DNA of 64,000 nucleotides from Niveispirillum cyanobacteriorum (GCF_002868735.1 NZ_CP025611.1:1792501-1856500); one strand, 5' to 3'; shown: positions 42,160 to 50,195, counted from the first letter of the stretch. Program-made: numbers and translations. Notes: a model not told the origin generated them from the sequence alone.

Positions 42160-42723
42160 ATGGCCCGTACCGTTACCGCCGCCAGCCCGTTCGAAGGTGG
42201 TTACCGCTTCACGCTGACCAGCGGCACCATCACCGGTGTGCAGGAGATGGAGAAAGGCCGCTGGCAGAATGAGAAGATTGACCGGAATGAAAGCTGGTCG
42301 ATCACGGCTGATGGCGTGGTGAAGACCGAAACCGGCCGCGACGGCACCGAGGTCACGCTCTATACCGATGCCAATGGCGACGGCGTGTTTTTCGAGGCCT
42401 ACAGCGTGAATCGCCCCGTCACCAGCGGGGTGGACGATCTTTACCGCTTCACCTTCGACAGCGCCGGAACGGTTACTTCCATTCAGGAATGGGACGATGG
42501 CCGCTGGGAAACCGAACGCCCCGACCGGAACGAGACCTGGCAGCTGCGCGACGGTCTGGTCGTGAAGACCGAGATCGAAAAGGGCCGCACCGAATGGACC
42601 GTCTATGCAGACAACAACAATGACGGCACCTGGGTCGAACTGGCCGAGGGCCATGGCACCCTGGACCTTGTCGGCGTGAAGGCGCTGTTGTCCGGCCTGA
42701 CCGCCGAAGGGCTGGTCTACTAA
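42160..42723 (+). CDS. Protein of two tandem beta-rich modules, function unknown
   Basis: A 187-residue protein made of two similar modules, about residues 10-85 and 88-165. Each reads YRFT, then a TGVQE/TSIQE turn, GRW, a DRNE(S/T)W motif, VVKTE and an acidic loop (DANGDGVF, DNNNDGTW) resembling calcium-binding DxNxDG turns. No signal peptide, membrane segment or catalytic motif is seen. AGGAG lies eight bases before the start. It is followed within 11 bases by a GTAGGTCAGG repeat. The family was not recognised; secretion by a non-classical or type I route is only a guess. Confidence 0.7.
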   Translation: MARTVTAASPFEGGYRFTLTSGTITGVQEMEKGRWQNEKIDRNESWSITADGVVKTETGRDGTEVTLYTDANGDGVFFEAYSVNRPVTSGVDDLYRFTFDSAGTVTSIQEWDDGRWETERPDRNETWQLRDGLVVKTEIEKGRTEWTVYADNNNDGTWVELAEGHGTLDLVGVKALLSGLTAEGLVY

Positions 42724-42733
42724 GGTGACGGAC

Positions 42734-42826
42734 GTAGGTCAGGTTGGGGCGACAAGCCCCGCCCTGACAGAAAAGGCCTTCAATCCATATCTTTCAGGGC
42801 TCGCCTTGCGGCTCGACCTGACCTAC
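42734..42826. repeat. GTAGGTCAGG inverted repeat, copy 2
   Basis: The outer arms GTAGGTCAGG (42734-42743) and CCTGACCTAC (42817-42826) match copy 1 exactly. Inside the left arm lies a hairpin (GTCAGG-TTGGGGC with GCCCCG-CCCTGAC). It starts about ten bases after the stop of the 42160 gene. The rest of the 347-base gap holds the motif cluster listed next and no gene. Confidence 0.75.
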
Positions 42827-42942
42827 GCCCCCCGTAACTGCTGCTTTCACCTACCCGGTCTGCTACGCTGTGCCCTATCAACCCCAGACCTGCGCCCACC
42901 CCAATTCGGAGCTGACAGCCTTCGGACTCCGATACTGTTCTC

Positions 42943-43008
42943 CATGAAACGGCCCCTTATTTTCTGTTTCATTCCGTTGCACGAAACATCCACTCAATCC
43001 GTGTTTCA
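42943..43008. promoter_or_regulatory. Clustered TTTCA motifs upstream of the PepSY operon
   Basis: TGTTTCA occurs at 42965 and 43002, with inverted versions at 42943 (ATGAAAC) and 42982 (CGAAACA). Four copies in 66 bases just before the PepSY-regulator-kinase operon suggest a binding site for its own response regulator or another factor. This is inference. Confidence 0.3.
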
Positions 43009-43070
43009 CAGCGTTGCGTAGACCCGTATCATCACCCCACCCCGCCCCCCGCCGGAGCCCACCCCATCCC

Positions 43071-43421
43071 ATGCGCCCCTTGCTGCTGCTGCCCCTCTGC
43101 CTGTTCCTGGCCCTGGCCGGCGCGCCGCATGTCTGGGCCGATGATGACGATGATGATGACCGCGCCGACCATGACCGCGCCCGCGCGGCGCTGGAACGCG
43201 GGGAAATCATGTCGCTGCGCACCATCATGGAAAAGGCAGAGGCCGATTATCCAGGCCGCCTGCTGGAGGTGGAACTGGAAACCAAGCATGGGCGCTTCGT
43301 CTATGACATTGAGATCCTGGCCGCCGACGGGCGGCTGGTTGAGCTTCTGTACGACGCCGCCGATGGCAAGCTGTTGAAGGCCAAGGCCGCGGGCAAGGAC
43401 CTGTTGAAGGAGAAGAAGTGA
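43071..43421 (+). CDS. Exported PepSY domain protein
   Basis: A 116-residue protein with a signal peptide (about residues 1-23, ending PHVWA), an Asp-rich stretch of seven aspartates directly after it, and one PepSY domain (IMSLRTIMEKAEADYPGRLLEVELE, then FVYDIEILAADGRLVEL). The acidic run could bind metal ions. It overlaps the next gene at its stop codon, so it is co-transcribed with a two-component system. Similar PepSY proteins act as periplasmic modulators of the cognate sensor kinase. Confidence 0.85.
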   Translation: MRPLLLLPLCLFLALAGAPHVWADDDDDDDRADHDRARAALERGEIMSLRTIMEKAEADYPGRLLEVELETKHGRFVYDIEILAADGRLVELLYDAADGKLLKAKAAGKDLLKEKK

Positions 43422-44080
43422 TGCGCATCCTGGTGGCAGAGGATGACGCCAACCTGCGGCGGCAGCTGATCCAGGCTTTGAACGAGGCCGGCTATGTCGC
43501 CGACCCTGCCCCCGACGGGGTAGAGGCCGCCTTCATGGGCGAGACGGAACCCTATGACGCCATCATCCTGGATTTAGGCTTGCCGGGTCGCGACGGCCTG
43601 TCGGTTCTGCGTGGCTGGCGGGCGGCAGGGCGGGTCATGCCGGTCCTGATCCTCACCGCGCGCGGCACCTGGCAGGAAAAGGTGGAGGGCATGGATGCCG
43701 GTGCCGATGATTACCTCGCCAAGCCCTTCCGGATGGAGGAATTGCTGGCAAGGCTGCGCGCCCTAATCCGCCGCGCCGGCGGCCAGGCATCACCCGCCCT
43801 CACCTGCGGCCCCGTCAGCCTGGATACGCGCACAGGCCGCGTCACCGTTTCGGGCAACCCCGTCAATCTGACGGCCCATGAACAGCGGGTCCTGTCCTAC
43901 ATGATGCATCACCAGGGCCGCATCCTGTCCCGCACGGAATTGACCGAACATATCTATGCACAGGATTTCGACCGCGACAGCAACACGATCGAGGTATTCA
44001 TCGGTCGGCTGCGGCGAAAGCTGGGGGCACCTGTGATCCATACTGAGCGCGGCCAGGGCTACCGCATGGAAGCCGTCTGA
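43421..44080 (+). CDS. OmpR-family response regulator
   Basis: A 219-residue regulator of the QseB/TctD/PhoP branch. The receiver has AEDD at residues 6-9, phospho-acceptor Asp51 in IILDLGLPG and lysine in AKPFRMEE. The winged helix ends with NTIEVFIGRLRRKLG and TERGQGYRM. Its ATG overlaps the PepSY stop and its stop overlaps the kinase start (TGATG), so the three form one coupled operon. The signal is not evident; metal or cationic stress is suggested by the acidic PepSY partner. Confidence 0.9.
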   Translation: MRILVAEDDANLRRQLIQALNEAGYVADPAPDGVEAAFMGETEPYDAIILDLGLPGRDGLSVLRGWRAAGRVMPVLILTARGTWQEKVEGMDAGADDYLAKPFRMEELLARLRALIRRAGGQASPALTCGPVSLDTRTGRVTVSGNPVNLTAHEQRVLSYMMHHQGRILSRTELTEHIYAQDFDRDSNTIEVFIGRLRRKLGAPVIHTERGQGYRMEAV

Positions 44081-45423
44081 TGCGGCGCGGGTCGCTGGGG
44101 CTTCGCCTGCTGGCACTGGCCTTTGTCTGGGTGACCCTGGCGCTGGCCGTTGCTGGCTGGCTGCTGACCGACATTTTCCGCAATCACGCAGAAGCGGAAC
44201 TGGCCCGCCACGCCGAACTGCATCTGGATGAGTTGACGGTGGCCCTGCGTCCTGGTGACAGCGGGCGGGTGGAGGCATCGCGCGACCTGTCCGACCCGCG
44301 CTTCCAGCGGCCATTGTCGGGCCTTTACTGGCAGGTAACCGATGATCAGGGCGTGGCCGTACGCTCCCGCTCCCTGTGGGATCAGCAACTGCGTCCCGAT
44401 GGCACCGTACCCGACGATGGCGCCCTGCACCGCCGCACCGCCACGGGACCGGACGGAGAGGCGCTGCTGGTCTGGTCGCGCCGGGTGCGACTGCCCGACA
44501 AGGAAAGCCCGGTGGAAGTGTCAGTGGCCGCCACCACCGCCGACCTGACCGCCGCCACGCGCCGTTTTGCCGAGGTGCTGGCCCTGTCGCTGGGCATTCT
44601 GGCCCTGGGCCTGCTGGGGGCGGCGCTGGTGCAGGTGCGGCTGGGTCTGGTGCCGCTGGACCGGCTGCGTCGGGCGCTGGCCGACCTGCGGGCGGGCCGG
44701 TCCACGCGGTTGGTGGGCGCTTTCCCATCGGAAGTACAGCCGCTGGCCGACGACCTGAACCAGCTTCTGGCCGACAATGCAGAAATGGTGGAGCGCGCGC
44801 GGACCCAGGCGGGCAATCTGGCCCACGCCTTGAAGACCCCGTTGACCATCATAGCCAACAGCGCCGCCACCCTGTCCGATCCGACCGAATCGGCCCTGAT
44901 CCAGGCCGAAGCGGAGCGCATGCGCCGGCAGATCGACCGCCACCTGACCCGCGCCCGCGCCGCCGCCATGGCCAAGGGCGCCGGCCTGCGCACGCCCGTT
45001 ATCCCGACCCTGCGCCCGCTGGCCCGTACCATCGCGCGCCTGCATCCCGACCGGGATATCGAGGTGGCGGTGACCGGTGATGAAAGTCTGTCGTTCCGGG
45101 GAGAGGCGCAGGATCTGGCCGAAATGGCCGGCAACCTGCTGGATAATGCCGCCAAATGGTGCCGGGGCCGTGTCACCCTGTCCGTCACGGCGAACGGGGC
45201 GGAAAAGCTGCGGTTGATTATTGAGGATGATGGGCCGGGCATCCCAGCGGCCGAACGTGCCGCCGTCCTGGCACGCGGCGTGCGGCTGGACGAGGCGGTA
45301 CCCGGCAGCGGCCTGGGTCTGGCCATCGTCGATGATCTGGCCCGGCTTTATGGCGGTGATTTGACCCTGGATCAGGCTGATGGCGGCGGCCTGCGGGTCG
45401 TACTGTCCCTGCCGCGCGGATAA
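44080..45423 (+). CDS. Sensor histidine kinase
   Basis: A 447-residue membrane kinase. Two membrane segments (about residues 8-30 and 163-187) flank a periplasmic sensor of about 130 residues, then a HAMP-like linker, a HisKA domain with His249 in NLAHALKTPL, and an ATPase domain with NLLDNAAKW, EDDGPGI and GSGLGLAIVDDLA. The AHALKTPL form is typical of the PhoQ/QseC-like subgroup. It partners the response regulator encoded just upstream. Confidence 0.92.
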   Translation: MRRGSLGLRLLALAFVWVTLALAVAGWLLTDIFRNHAEAELARHAELHLDELTVALRPGDSGRVEASRDLSDPRFQRPLSGLYWQVTDDQGVAVRSRSLWDQQLRPDGTVPDDGALHRRTATGPDGEALLVWSRRVRLPDKESPVEVSVAATTADLTAATRRFAEVLALSLGILALGLLGAALVQVRLGLVPLDRLRRALADLRAGRSTRLVGAFPSEVQPLADDLNQLLADNAEMVERARTQAGNLAHALKTPLTIIANSAATLSDPTESALIQAEAERMRRQIDRHLTRARAAAMAKGAGLRTPVIPTLRPLARTIARLHPDRDIEVAVTGDESLSFRGEAQDLAEMAGNLLDNAAKWCRGRVTLSVTANGAEKLRLIIEDDGPGIPAAERAAVLARGVRLDEAVPGSGLGLAIVDDLARLYGGDLTLDQADGGGLRVVLSLPRG

Positions 45424-45427
45424 GGGA

Positions 45428-46108
45428 TCAGCCCGCCACCACGGGTTCCGCCATGCGGGTTAGGAAGCCGCGCAGCTCGGGGATGCCCAGGCCGGTTTCC
45501 GCCGAGGTGGCCAGCACCTCCGGATGGGCAGCACCGTGCGTCTTCAGGGCCACCGCCACCTGTGCGCGGATCTTGTCAATCGCGCCGGGCTTCAGCGTGT
45601 CGGCCTTGGTCAGCACGATCTGATAGCCGACCGCCGTCTGGTCCATCATCTTCATCATGTCGACATCATGCGGCTTCAACCCGTGGCGGGCATCGACCAG
45701 AACCAGGGCGCGCTTCAGGGTCACACGGCCGCGCAGATAGGACTTGATGAAGTCGACCCAGGCGGCGGACCGTTCCTTCGACACCTGGGCATAGCCATAG
45801 CCGGGCATGTCCACCATGACCAGCCGGTTGCCCAGATTGAAGAAGTTCAACTGCTGCGTCCGGCCCGGCGTCTGGCTGGTACGGGCTAGCGTCTTGCGCC
45901 CCGTCAGGGCATTGACCAGGGAGGATTTGCCCACATTCGACCGGCCCGCAAAGCAAATCTCCGGCAGCACCGCCTCCGGCAAAGTGGTCGCCGCCTCGGC
46001 ACCCCAGAAGAAGTCACACTCCTTGGCGAACAGCAGACGCCCGGCCTCAATCTCCATCTCGGTCAGATCACCGATCAGGGACGGGGTAATGGTCAGCGGC
46101 TTGGCCAT
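45428..46108 (-). CDS. engB: Ribosome biogenesis GTPase YihA/YsxC
   Basis: A 226-residue TRAFAC GTPase needed for large-subunit assembly. G motifs: G1 GRSNVGKSS, G2 region TSQTPGRTQ, G3 VDMPGYGYA, G4 TKAD. The start at 46108 (MAKPLTITP) has AAGGAG nine bases upstream; the longer frame to 46171 crosses a hairpin. It is the last gene of the rpmH-rnpA-yidD-yidC-engB array, an arrangement common in alphaproteobacteria, separated from yidC by repeat copy C. Confidence 0.94.
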   Translation of the reverse strand: MAKPLTITPSLIGDLTEMEIEAGRLLFAKECDFFWGAEAATTLPEAVLPEICFAGRSNVGKSSLVNALTGRKTLARTSQTPGRTQQLNFFNLGNRLVMVDMPGYGYAQVSKERSAAWVDFIKSYLRGRVTLKRALVLVDARHGLKPHDVDMMKMMDQTAVGYQIVLTKADTLKPGAIDKIRAQVAVALKTHGAAHPEVLATSAETGLGIPELRGFLTRMAEPVVAG

Positions 46109-46136
46109 GGCGGAAACTCCTTCTCTCAAACACACA

Positions 46137-46158
46137 CCCCCGGCACAATGGCCGGGGG
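46137..46158 (-). other. Hairpin upstream of engB
   Basis: CCCCCGGC and GCCGGGGG form a perfect 8-bp stem with a six-base loop. It lies 28 bases upstream of the engB start, between it and repeat copy C. It may be a weak terminator or processing site for the yidC transcript. Confidence 0.45.
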
Positions 46159-46194
46159 CACACTCAGTCAAAACGTTTCAGGTCATTCTCCCAG

Positions 46195-46270
46195 GCCGGC
46201 GACCGCCGGCCCGCGGGCACATGCCCGCGTAAGCCCGAGGCGGCGGATGCCGCCGCCCGGCGCCTGAGGG
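46195..46270 (-). repeat. Three-hairpin interspersed repeat, copy C
   Basis: Copy C has hairpin 1 (GCCGGC-GACC-GCCGGC), hairpin 2 (CGCGGGC-ACAT-GCCCGCG at 46212-46229), the linker TAAGCC, hairpin 3 (GGCGGC-GGAT-GCCGCC at 46239-46254) and the end CGGCGCCTGAGGG. All stems are perfect but differ in sequence from copies A and B. It begins six bases after the yidC stop codon. Confidence 0.8.
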
Positions 46271-46276
46271 AACGTA

Positions 46277-48004
46277 TTACGTCGGCTTCACACCCATGCG
46301 GCGCATGATGAACCACTGCTGGGCAATGGACAGCAGGTTGGACCAGGTCCAGTAGATCACCAGACCGGCGGGGAAGGCTGCCATCATATAGGTGAAGATG
46401 AAGGGCAGCAGCATGAAGACCTTCTGCTGCACCGGGTCCGGATTGGACGGGTTCATCTTCTGCTGCAACCACATGGTCACGCCCATCAGCAGCGGCCAGA
46501 TGCCGATATGCAGGAAGCTGGGCGGGTCCCACGGGATCAGGCCGAACAGGTTGAACAGCGTCGTCGGATCGGGGGCGGACAGGTCATGGATCCAGCCATA
46601 GAAGGGCGCATGGCGCATTTCGATGGTGACATACAGAACCTTGTACAGCGCGAAGAACACAGGAATCTGAAGCAGGATGGGCAGGCAGCCGGCCAGCGGA
46701 TTGGCCTTCTCCTCCTTGTACAGCTTCATCATCTCCATGGAGAGGGCTTCGCGGTTATCGCCATGCTTCTTCTTCAGCTCCTCCATCTTGGGCTGAAGCT
46801 TCTTCATCTTCGCAAACGCTTCATACTGCTTGTTCGCGATGGGGAAGAAGGCAAGACGCAAGAAGACGGTGAAGACCAGGATGGCGATGCCGAAATTGCC
46901 GATGGTCACGCCCAGCCAGTCCAGGCCGTGGAAGAACGGCTTGGTCAGGAAATAGAACCAGCCCCAGTCAACGGCATAGTCCAGGCTGTCGATGCCCAGC
47001 TTGTCATTATACTCGTTCAGCAGGCCCACGATCTTGGCGCCCGCGAACAGACGGTGCGTCGTCTCGGCGGCGGCACCGGCAGCGACTGTCACAGCCGGGG
47101 CCTTGTAGTCGATCTGATAGATGTCGGTGGCGGCCTTCTGGTGCAGGACGCGCATGTCGGTGGTCTGCGCCTGATCGGGGATCAGACCCACCAGCCAGTA
47201 TTTGTCGGTAATGCCGATCCAGCCGCCCGTGGAGGACAGGTTGATGGTCTTCCCGTCTTCTTTCAGGTCGCCGTACTTGTATTCCTTCAGGGTGCCGTCG
47301 ACGATGGCCAGCGGCCCTTCATGCAGGACGTAGGTGCCTTCAACCTTCGGCGTGCCCCGGCGCTGCACGAACCCATAGGGGTTCAGGGCCACGGGCGCCC
47401 CGGTTTCGTTGCGCACGCGCTGCGTCACCGTGAACATATAGTTGGCGTCGATGGCAAAGGTCCGTTCGAACACGAGACCGGCGCCATTGTCCCAGGACAG
47501 GGTGACCGGGCTGTCCGGGGTCAGCGTGTTGGCGCTGGCGGTCCAGACCGTATCGGCCTTGGGCAGGGCCACGCCGTCGCCGGCATTGGCGGCGACCCAG
47601 CCGAATTCGGCGTAATAGGGATGCTCGGTCCCGACCGGGGCCAGCAGCACCACTTCCGGGCTGTTCTTGTCCGGGGTGGTCTTGTACTTGGCCAGCGTCA
47701 GATCATCCACGCGACCGCCGCGCAGGTTGATCGACCCGTGCAGGCTGGGGGTGGAGATGGCGACGCGGCCCGTCTCGGCCAGAACCGCGGCGCGGTCGCG
47801 CACAGCGGGCACGGCTGCGTCAGCGCCAATGCCTGGCGTCGCGCCCGGCACGGTCGACGGGGCCTGTTCAGCCACCAGCGCCTGCTGGCGCTGCGCCTCG
47901 GCCTGTGCCGCCAACTGACGCGGACGCTCATAGAAGTAATGGAACCCGAACAAGATCGCGATGGAGATCACGATGGTCAGGACAAGGTTCTTCTGATCCG
48001 TCAT
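46277..48004 (-). CDS. yidC: Membrane protein insertase YidC
   Basis: A 575-residue insertase of the Gram-negative type. A first membrane helix (about residues 6-22) is followed by the large periplasmic domain (to about residue 350), then five C-terminal helices with NFGIAILVFTVFLRLAFFP, the cytoplasmic coiled hairpin (KMKKLQPKMEELKKKHGDNR) and PLAGCLPILLQIPVFFALYKVL. It inserts proteins into the inner membrane with or without SecYEG. It follows yidD in the rpmH cluster, after a terminator. Confidence 0.96.
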   Translation of the reverse strand: MTDQKNLVLTIVISIAILFGFHYFYERPRQLAAQAEAQRQQALVAEQAPSTVPGATPGIGADAAVPAVRDRAAVLAETGRVAISTPSLHGSINLRGGRVDDLTLAKYKTTPDKNSPEVVLLAPVGTEHPYYAEFGWVAANAGDGVALPKADTVWTASANTLTPDSPVTLSWDNGAGLVFERTFAIDANYMFTVTQRVRNETGAPVALNPYGFVQRRGTPKVEGTYVLHEGPLAIVDGTLKEYKYGDLKEDGKTINLSSTGGWIGITDKYWLVGLIPDQAQTTDMRVLHQKAATDIYQIDYKAPAVTVAAGAAAETTHRLFAGAKIVGLLNEYNDKLGIDSLDYAVDWGWFYFLTKPFFHGLDWLGVTIGNFGIAILVFTVFLRLAFFPIANKQYEAFAKMKKLQPKMEELKKKHGDNREALSMEMMKLYKEEKANPLAGCLPILLQIPVFFALYKVLYVTIEMRHAPFYGWIHDLSAPDPTTLFNLFGLIPWDPPSFLHIGIWPLLMGVTMWLQQKMNPSNPDPVQQKVFMLLPFIFTYMMAAFPAGLVIYWTWSNLLSIAQQWFIMRRMGVKPT

Positions 48005-48073
48005 GGGTGCTTGGTCCAGGTTCCGAATTCAATGGCCGGTTACATACCGGGATCGTGCCCGGTTGGTCACATG

Positions 48074-48100
48074 AAAACGGCGGGCGATCAATGCCCGCCG
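48074..48100 (-). terminator. Terminator overlapping the yidD stop codon
   Basis: CGGCGGGC at 48078-48085 pairs with GCCCGCCG at 48093-48100 and is followed on the minus strand by TTTT. The stem spans the last codons and stop of yidD, partly separating rpmH-rnpA-yidD from yidC. Confidence 0.65.
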
Positions 48101-48357
48101 CAACATTTCTCGTTCCGGGCGTGGCCCGGATGCCGGGGCGGCACCGGGTCATACCCTTCACCACCCCAGGGATGACAGCGCGCCAAGCGCCGCAGGGTCA
48201 GCCAACCGCCCCGCAATGCCCCATGTGCTGCCAGAGCTTCCAGCGCATAATGTGAGCATGAGGGGTGAAATCTGCAACGGGGCGGCCCCATCATCGGCCG
48301 AATGACCCAGCGGTAGAAATGCACAAAAGCCCGGAGCAGCCAGGCCGCCGGGCTCAT
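48088..48357 (-). CDS. yidD: Membrane protein insertion efficiency factor YidD
   Basis: An 89-residue protein with the YidD signature: [21 protein letters not shown], then [19 protein letters not shown] and [17 protein letters not shown]. The conserved cysteines are present. It is membrane associated and assists YidC-dependent insertion. The start overlaps the rnpA stop by four bases (ATGA), the common coupling of these two genes. Confidence 0.95.
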   Translation of the reverse strand: MSPAAWLLRAFVHFYRWVIRPMMGPPRCRFHPSCSHYALEALAAHGALRGGWLTLRRLARCHPWGGEGYDPVPPRHPGHARNEKCCGGH

Positions 48358-48782
48358 GCGTTTTCATCCTTCGCCAGGACCGATTCGGCCTGTGCCGCTT
48401 CCCGCTTGCCCTTCCACACCCTTAGCTTCTTCAAAGCCTGGGTCAGGTCGGCCTTCAGGTCGGCATAGGGCCGGCGCACCGTTTCCGCCCGCGCCACCAG
48501 CACGAAATCGTGCCCGGGGGTGGCATTGGGGGCCAGCACCTCAGCCAGCGCCGCGCGCAGACGACGACGGGCGCGGTTGCGTTCAACCGCACCCCCCACC
48601 TTCTTGCTGGCCGTCAGACCGATCCGCACCGGCGGTTCGCCGGGGTTGGGGTGCTGCCGCTCATCATGGGCGCGGGCCTGAAGAACCAGACCCGGCGTGG
48701 CCCATTTGCGACGGGCGCCCGCGACGGCCAGGAATTCCGGCCGTCTGGTCAGGCGCCCCACCTTGGATTTGGGAGGCGCCAT
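48354..48782 (-). CDS. rnpA: Ribonuclease P protein component
   Basis: A 142-residue basic protein that binds RNase P RNA for tRNA 5' maturation. The hallmark RNR motif appears in [17 protein letters not shown], and [21 protein letters not shown] forms the C-terminal helix region. It has a short N-terminal basic extension and an acidic tail. It lies ten bases after rpmH and overlaps yidD. Confidence 0.95.
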   Translation of the reverse strand: MAPPKSKVGRLTRRPEFLAVAGARRKWATPGLVLQARAHDERQHPNPGEPPVRIGLTASKKVGGAVERNRARRRLRAALAEVLAPNATPGHDFVLVARAETVRRPYADLKADLTQALKKLRVWKGKREAAQAESVLAKDENA

Positions 48783-48792
48783 GCCGGTAACC

Positions 48793-48927
48793 TTAGGCGC
48801 TCAGCTTCTTGCGGCCCTGGGCGCGGCGCTTATTGATGATGTTGCGGCCGGCAACGGTGGCCATGCGGGCGCGGAAACCATGACGGCGGGCGCGCACGAT
48901 CTTGGACGGCTGAAAAGGACGCTTCAC
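48793..48927 (-). CDS. rpmH: 50S ribosomal protein L34
   Basis: A 44-residue protein, [20 protein letters not shown] and then the usual basic tail ending [11 protein letters not shown]. The start is GTG at 48927, with GGAG about nine bases upstream. It is too short to be chosen by length alone but is unmistakable in sequence. It heads the rpmH-rnpA-yidD transcript and has a strong promoter. Confidence 0.96.
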   Translation of the reverse strand: MKRPFQPSKIVRARRHGFRARMATVAGRNIINKRRAQGRKKLSA

Positions 48928-48975
48928 GGTACTTACTCCGGTCTTGGAACTGCTGACGTCTAAAACGAAGCGCGT

Positions 48976-49004
48976 TCTATAGTGGTGAAGGGGTAAGGAG
49001 TCAA
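48976..49004 (-). promoter_or_regulatory. Sigma-70-type promoter of rpmH
   Basis: On the minus strand TTGACT (49004-48999) and TATAGA (48981-48976) are separated by exactly 17 bases. This is the best housekeeping-type promoter seen in the window, about 50 bases before the rpmH start. Confidence 0.75.
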
Positions 49005-49014
49005 CGGGGGACAG

Positions 49015-49032
49015 GGGTTGCGGCTGCAACCC
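49015..49032 (-). terminator. Weak hairpin after psuG
   Basis: GGGTTGC and GCAACCC form a perfect 7-bp stem around GGCT just after the psuG stop. No T-run follows, so it may be only a weak terminator. Confidence 0.35.
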
Positions 49033-49038
49033 TGCTCT

Positions 49039-50004
49039 TCAATAGCCCGGCGGACGCTTGGCGGTGACCACCTTCTTGGGCAGGGCGAATTCTGACTTCT
49101 GCGCGGCATAGGCCACCGCAATGCGGGCACCTATCTGGGCATTGTTCAGCAGCAGGGCGCGGTTGGCGGCCAGGCTGGCCCCACCCGTCAGCTCTTCCAT
49201 GCGCTTCAGCAGGAAGGGTGTCAGCGCCTTGCCGCGCACGCCCTGCGCCTCGGCCTCGCCCACGGCCTGGGCGATGGCGGCTTCCACCGCTTCGGCATCA
49301 AGTGCTGCATCGTCGGGGATCGGCACGCCGATGACGACACCGCCGCCCAGACCAAGCTGCCATTTGGCACGCAGGACACGGGCCGCCTCATCTGCCGAAT
49401 CACAGCGGCCATCGACAGGCAACGGCAGGGAGGCAGTGTAGAAGGCGGGGAAACGGTCGGTGCCGAAACCGATGACCGGCACGCCCTTGGTTTCCAGATA
49501 TTCCAGCGTGCGCGGCAGATCCAGGATAGCCTTGGCCCCGGCACAAACCACGGCGACGTCGGTCGCGGCCAGTTCCTCCAGATCGGCGGAGATGTCCAGG
49601 GTGGTCTCCACCCCGCGATGCACGCCGCCAATGCCGCCCGTGGCGAAGACGGCGATACCGGCCAGCGCCGCGCCTATCATGGTGGCAGCCACGGTCGTGG
49701 CGCCATCCGCCCCCTGGGCCAAGGCGACGGGCAGATCACGGCGGCTGACCTTGCGCACGCCCGGCTGGGCCAAGCGTTCAATATCGTCGGCATCCAGACC
49801 GACGCGGATGCGGCCATCCAGAACCGCGATGGTGGCAGGCACCGCCCCTTCGGCGCGGATGGCGGCTTCCAGGGCCTTGGCCGTCTCCACATTGGCGGGA
49901 TAGGGCAAACCATGGCTGATCACGGTCGATTCCAGCGCCACAACGGCCTTGCCGGCCTTTAACGCCGCCGACACTTCGGGATGGATGGAAAGGAAGTCCT
50001 GCAT
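49039..50004 (-). CDS. psuG: Pseudouridine-5'-phosphate glycosidase
   Basis: A 321-residue enzyme of the PsuG/IndA family. Family motifs include VALESTVISHGLPYPAN at the N-terminus, the catalytic-lysine region VRKVSRRDLP, and VFATGGIGGVHRG. It reversibly cleaves pseudouridine 5'-phosphate to uracil and ribose 5-phosphate. The usual partner kinase psuK is not adjacent. It is divergent from the nitronate monooxygenase-like gene, with duplicated short motifs in the 191-base gap. Confidence 0.93.
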   Translation of the reverse strand: MQDFLSIHPEVSAALKAGKAVVALESTVISHGLPYPANVETAKALEAAIRAEGAVPATIAVLDGRIRVGLDADDIERLAQPGVRKVSRRDLPVALAQGADGATTVAATMIGAALAGIAVFATGGIGGVHRGVETTLDISADLEELAATDVAVVCAGAKAILDLPRTLEYLETKGVPVIGFGTDRFPAFYTASLPLPVDGRCDSADEAARVLRAKWQLGLGGGVVIGVPIPDDAALDAEAVEAAIAQAVGEAEAQGVRGKALTPFLLKRMEELTGGASLAANRALLLNNAQIGARIAVAYAAQKSEFALPKKVVTAKRPPGY

Positions 50005-50041
50005 GGCACCGGCCCTTGGATTTCAAGTCGCGGCGGAGAAT

Positions 50042-50084
50042 GCAACGCCACCGGTGTGGCGCGCAACGCCGCCCACCGGTGGGG
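50042..50084. promoter_or_regulatory. Duplicated GCAACGCC / CCACCGGTG motifs
   Basis: GCAACGCC followed by ACCGGTG occurs twice in tandem, and the palindromic CCACCGGTG is at 50048-50056 and 50073-50081, 25 bases apart. It lies between divergent psuG and the 50196 gene. A pair of operators is possible; no regulator is identified. Confidence 0.3.
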
Positions 50085-50195
50085 CCGCCATGCGCCCATG
50101 ACCGGGGTTCTGGCGACCTGCGAACGAGCGTGCTAAAACCACTCCATCAATCAAGCAATCGCGCCTCAAGCGCCGCCGGAGAGGAATGACCGAAG

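Noticed and set aside
48793-49040. Possible replication origin near rpmH
   Set aside because: rpmH often lies near dnaA/oriC, but no dnaA gene, DnaA-box cluster or A+T-rich unwinding region is present here.
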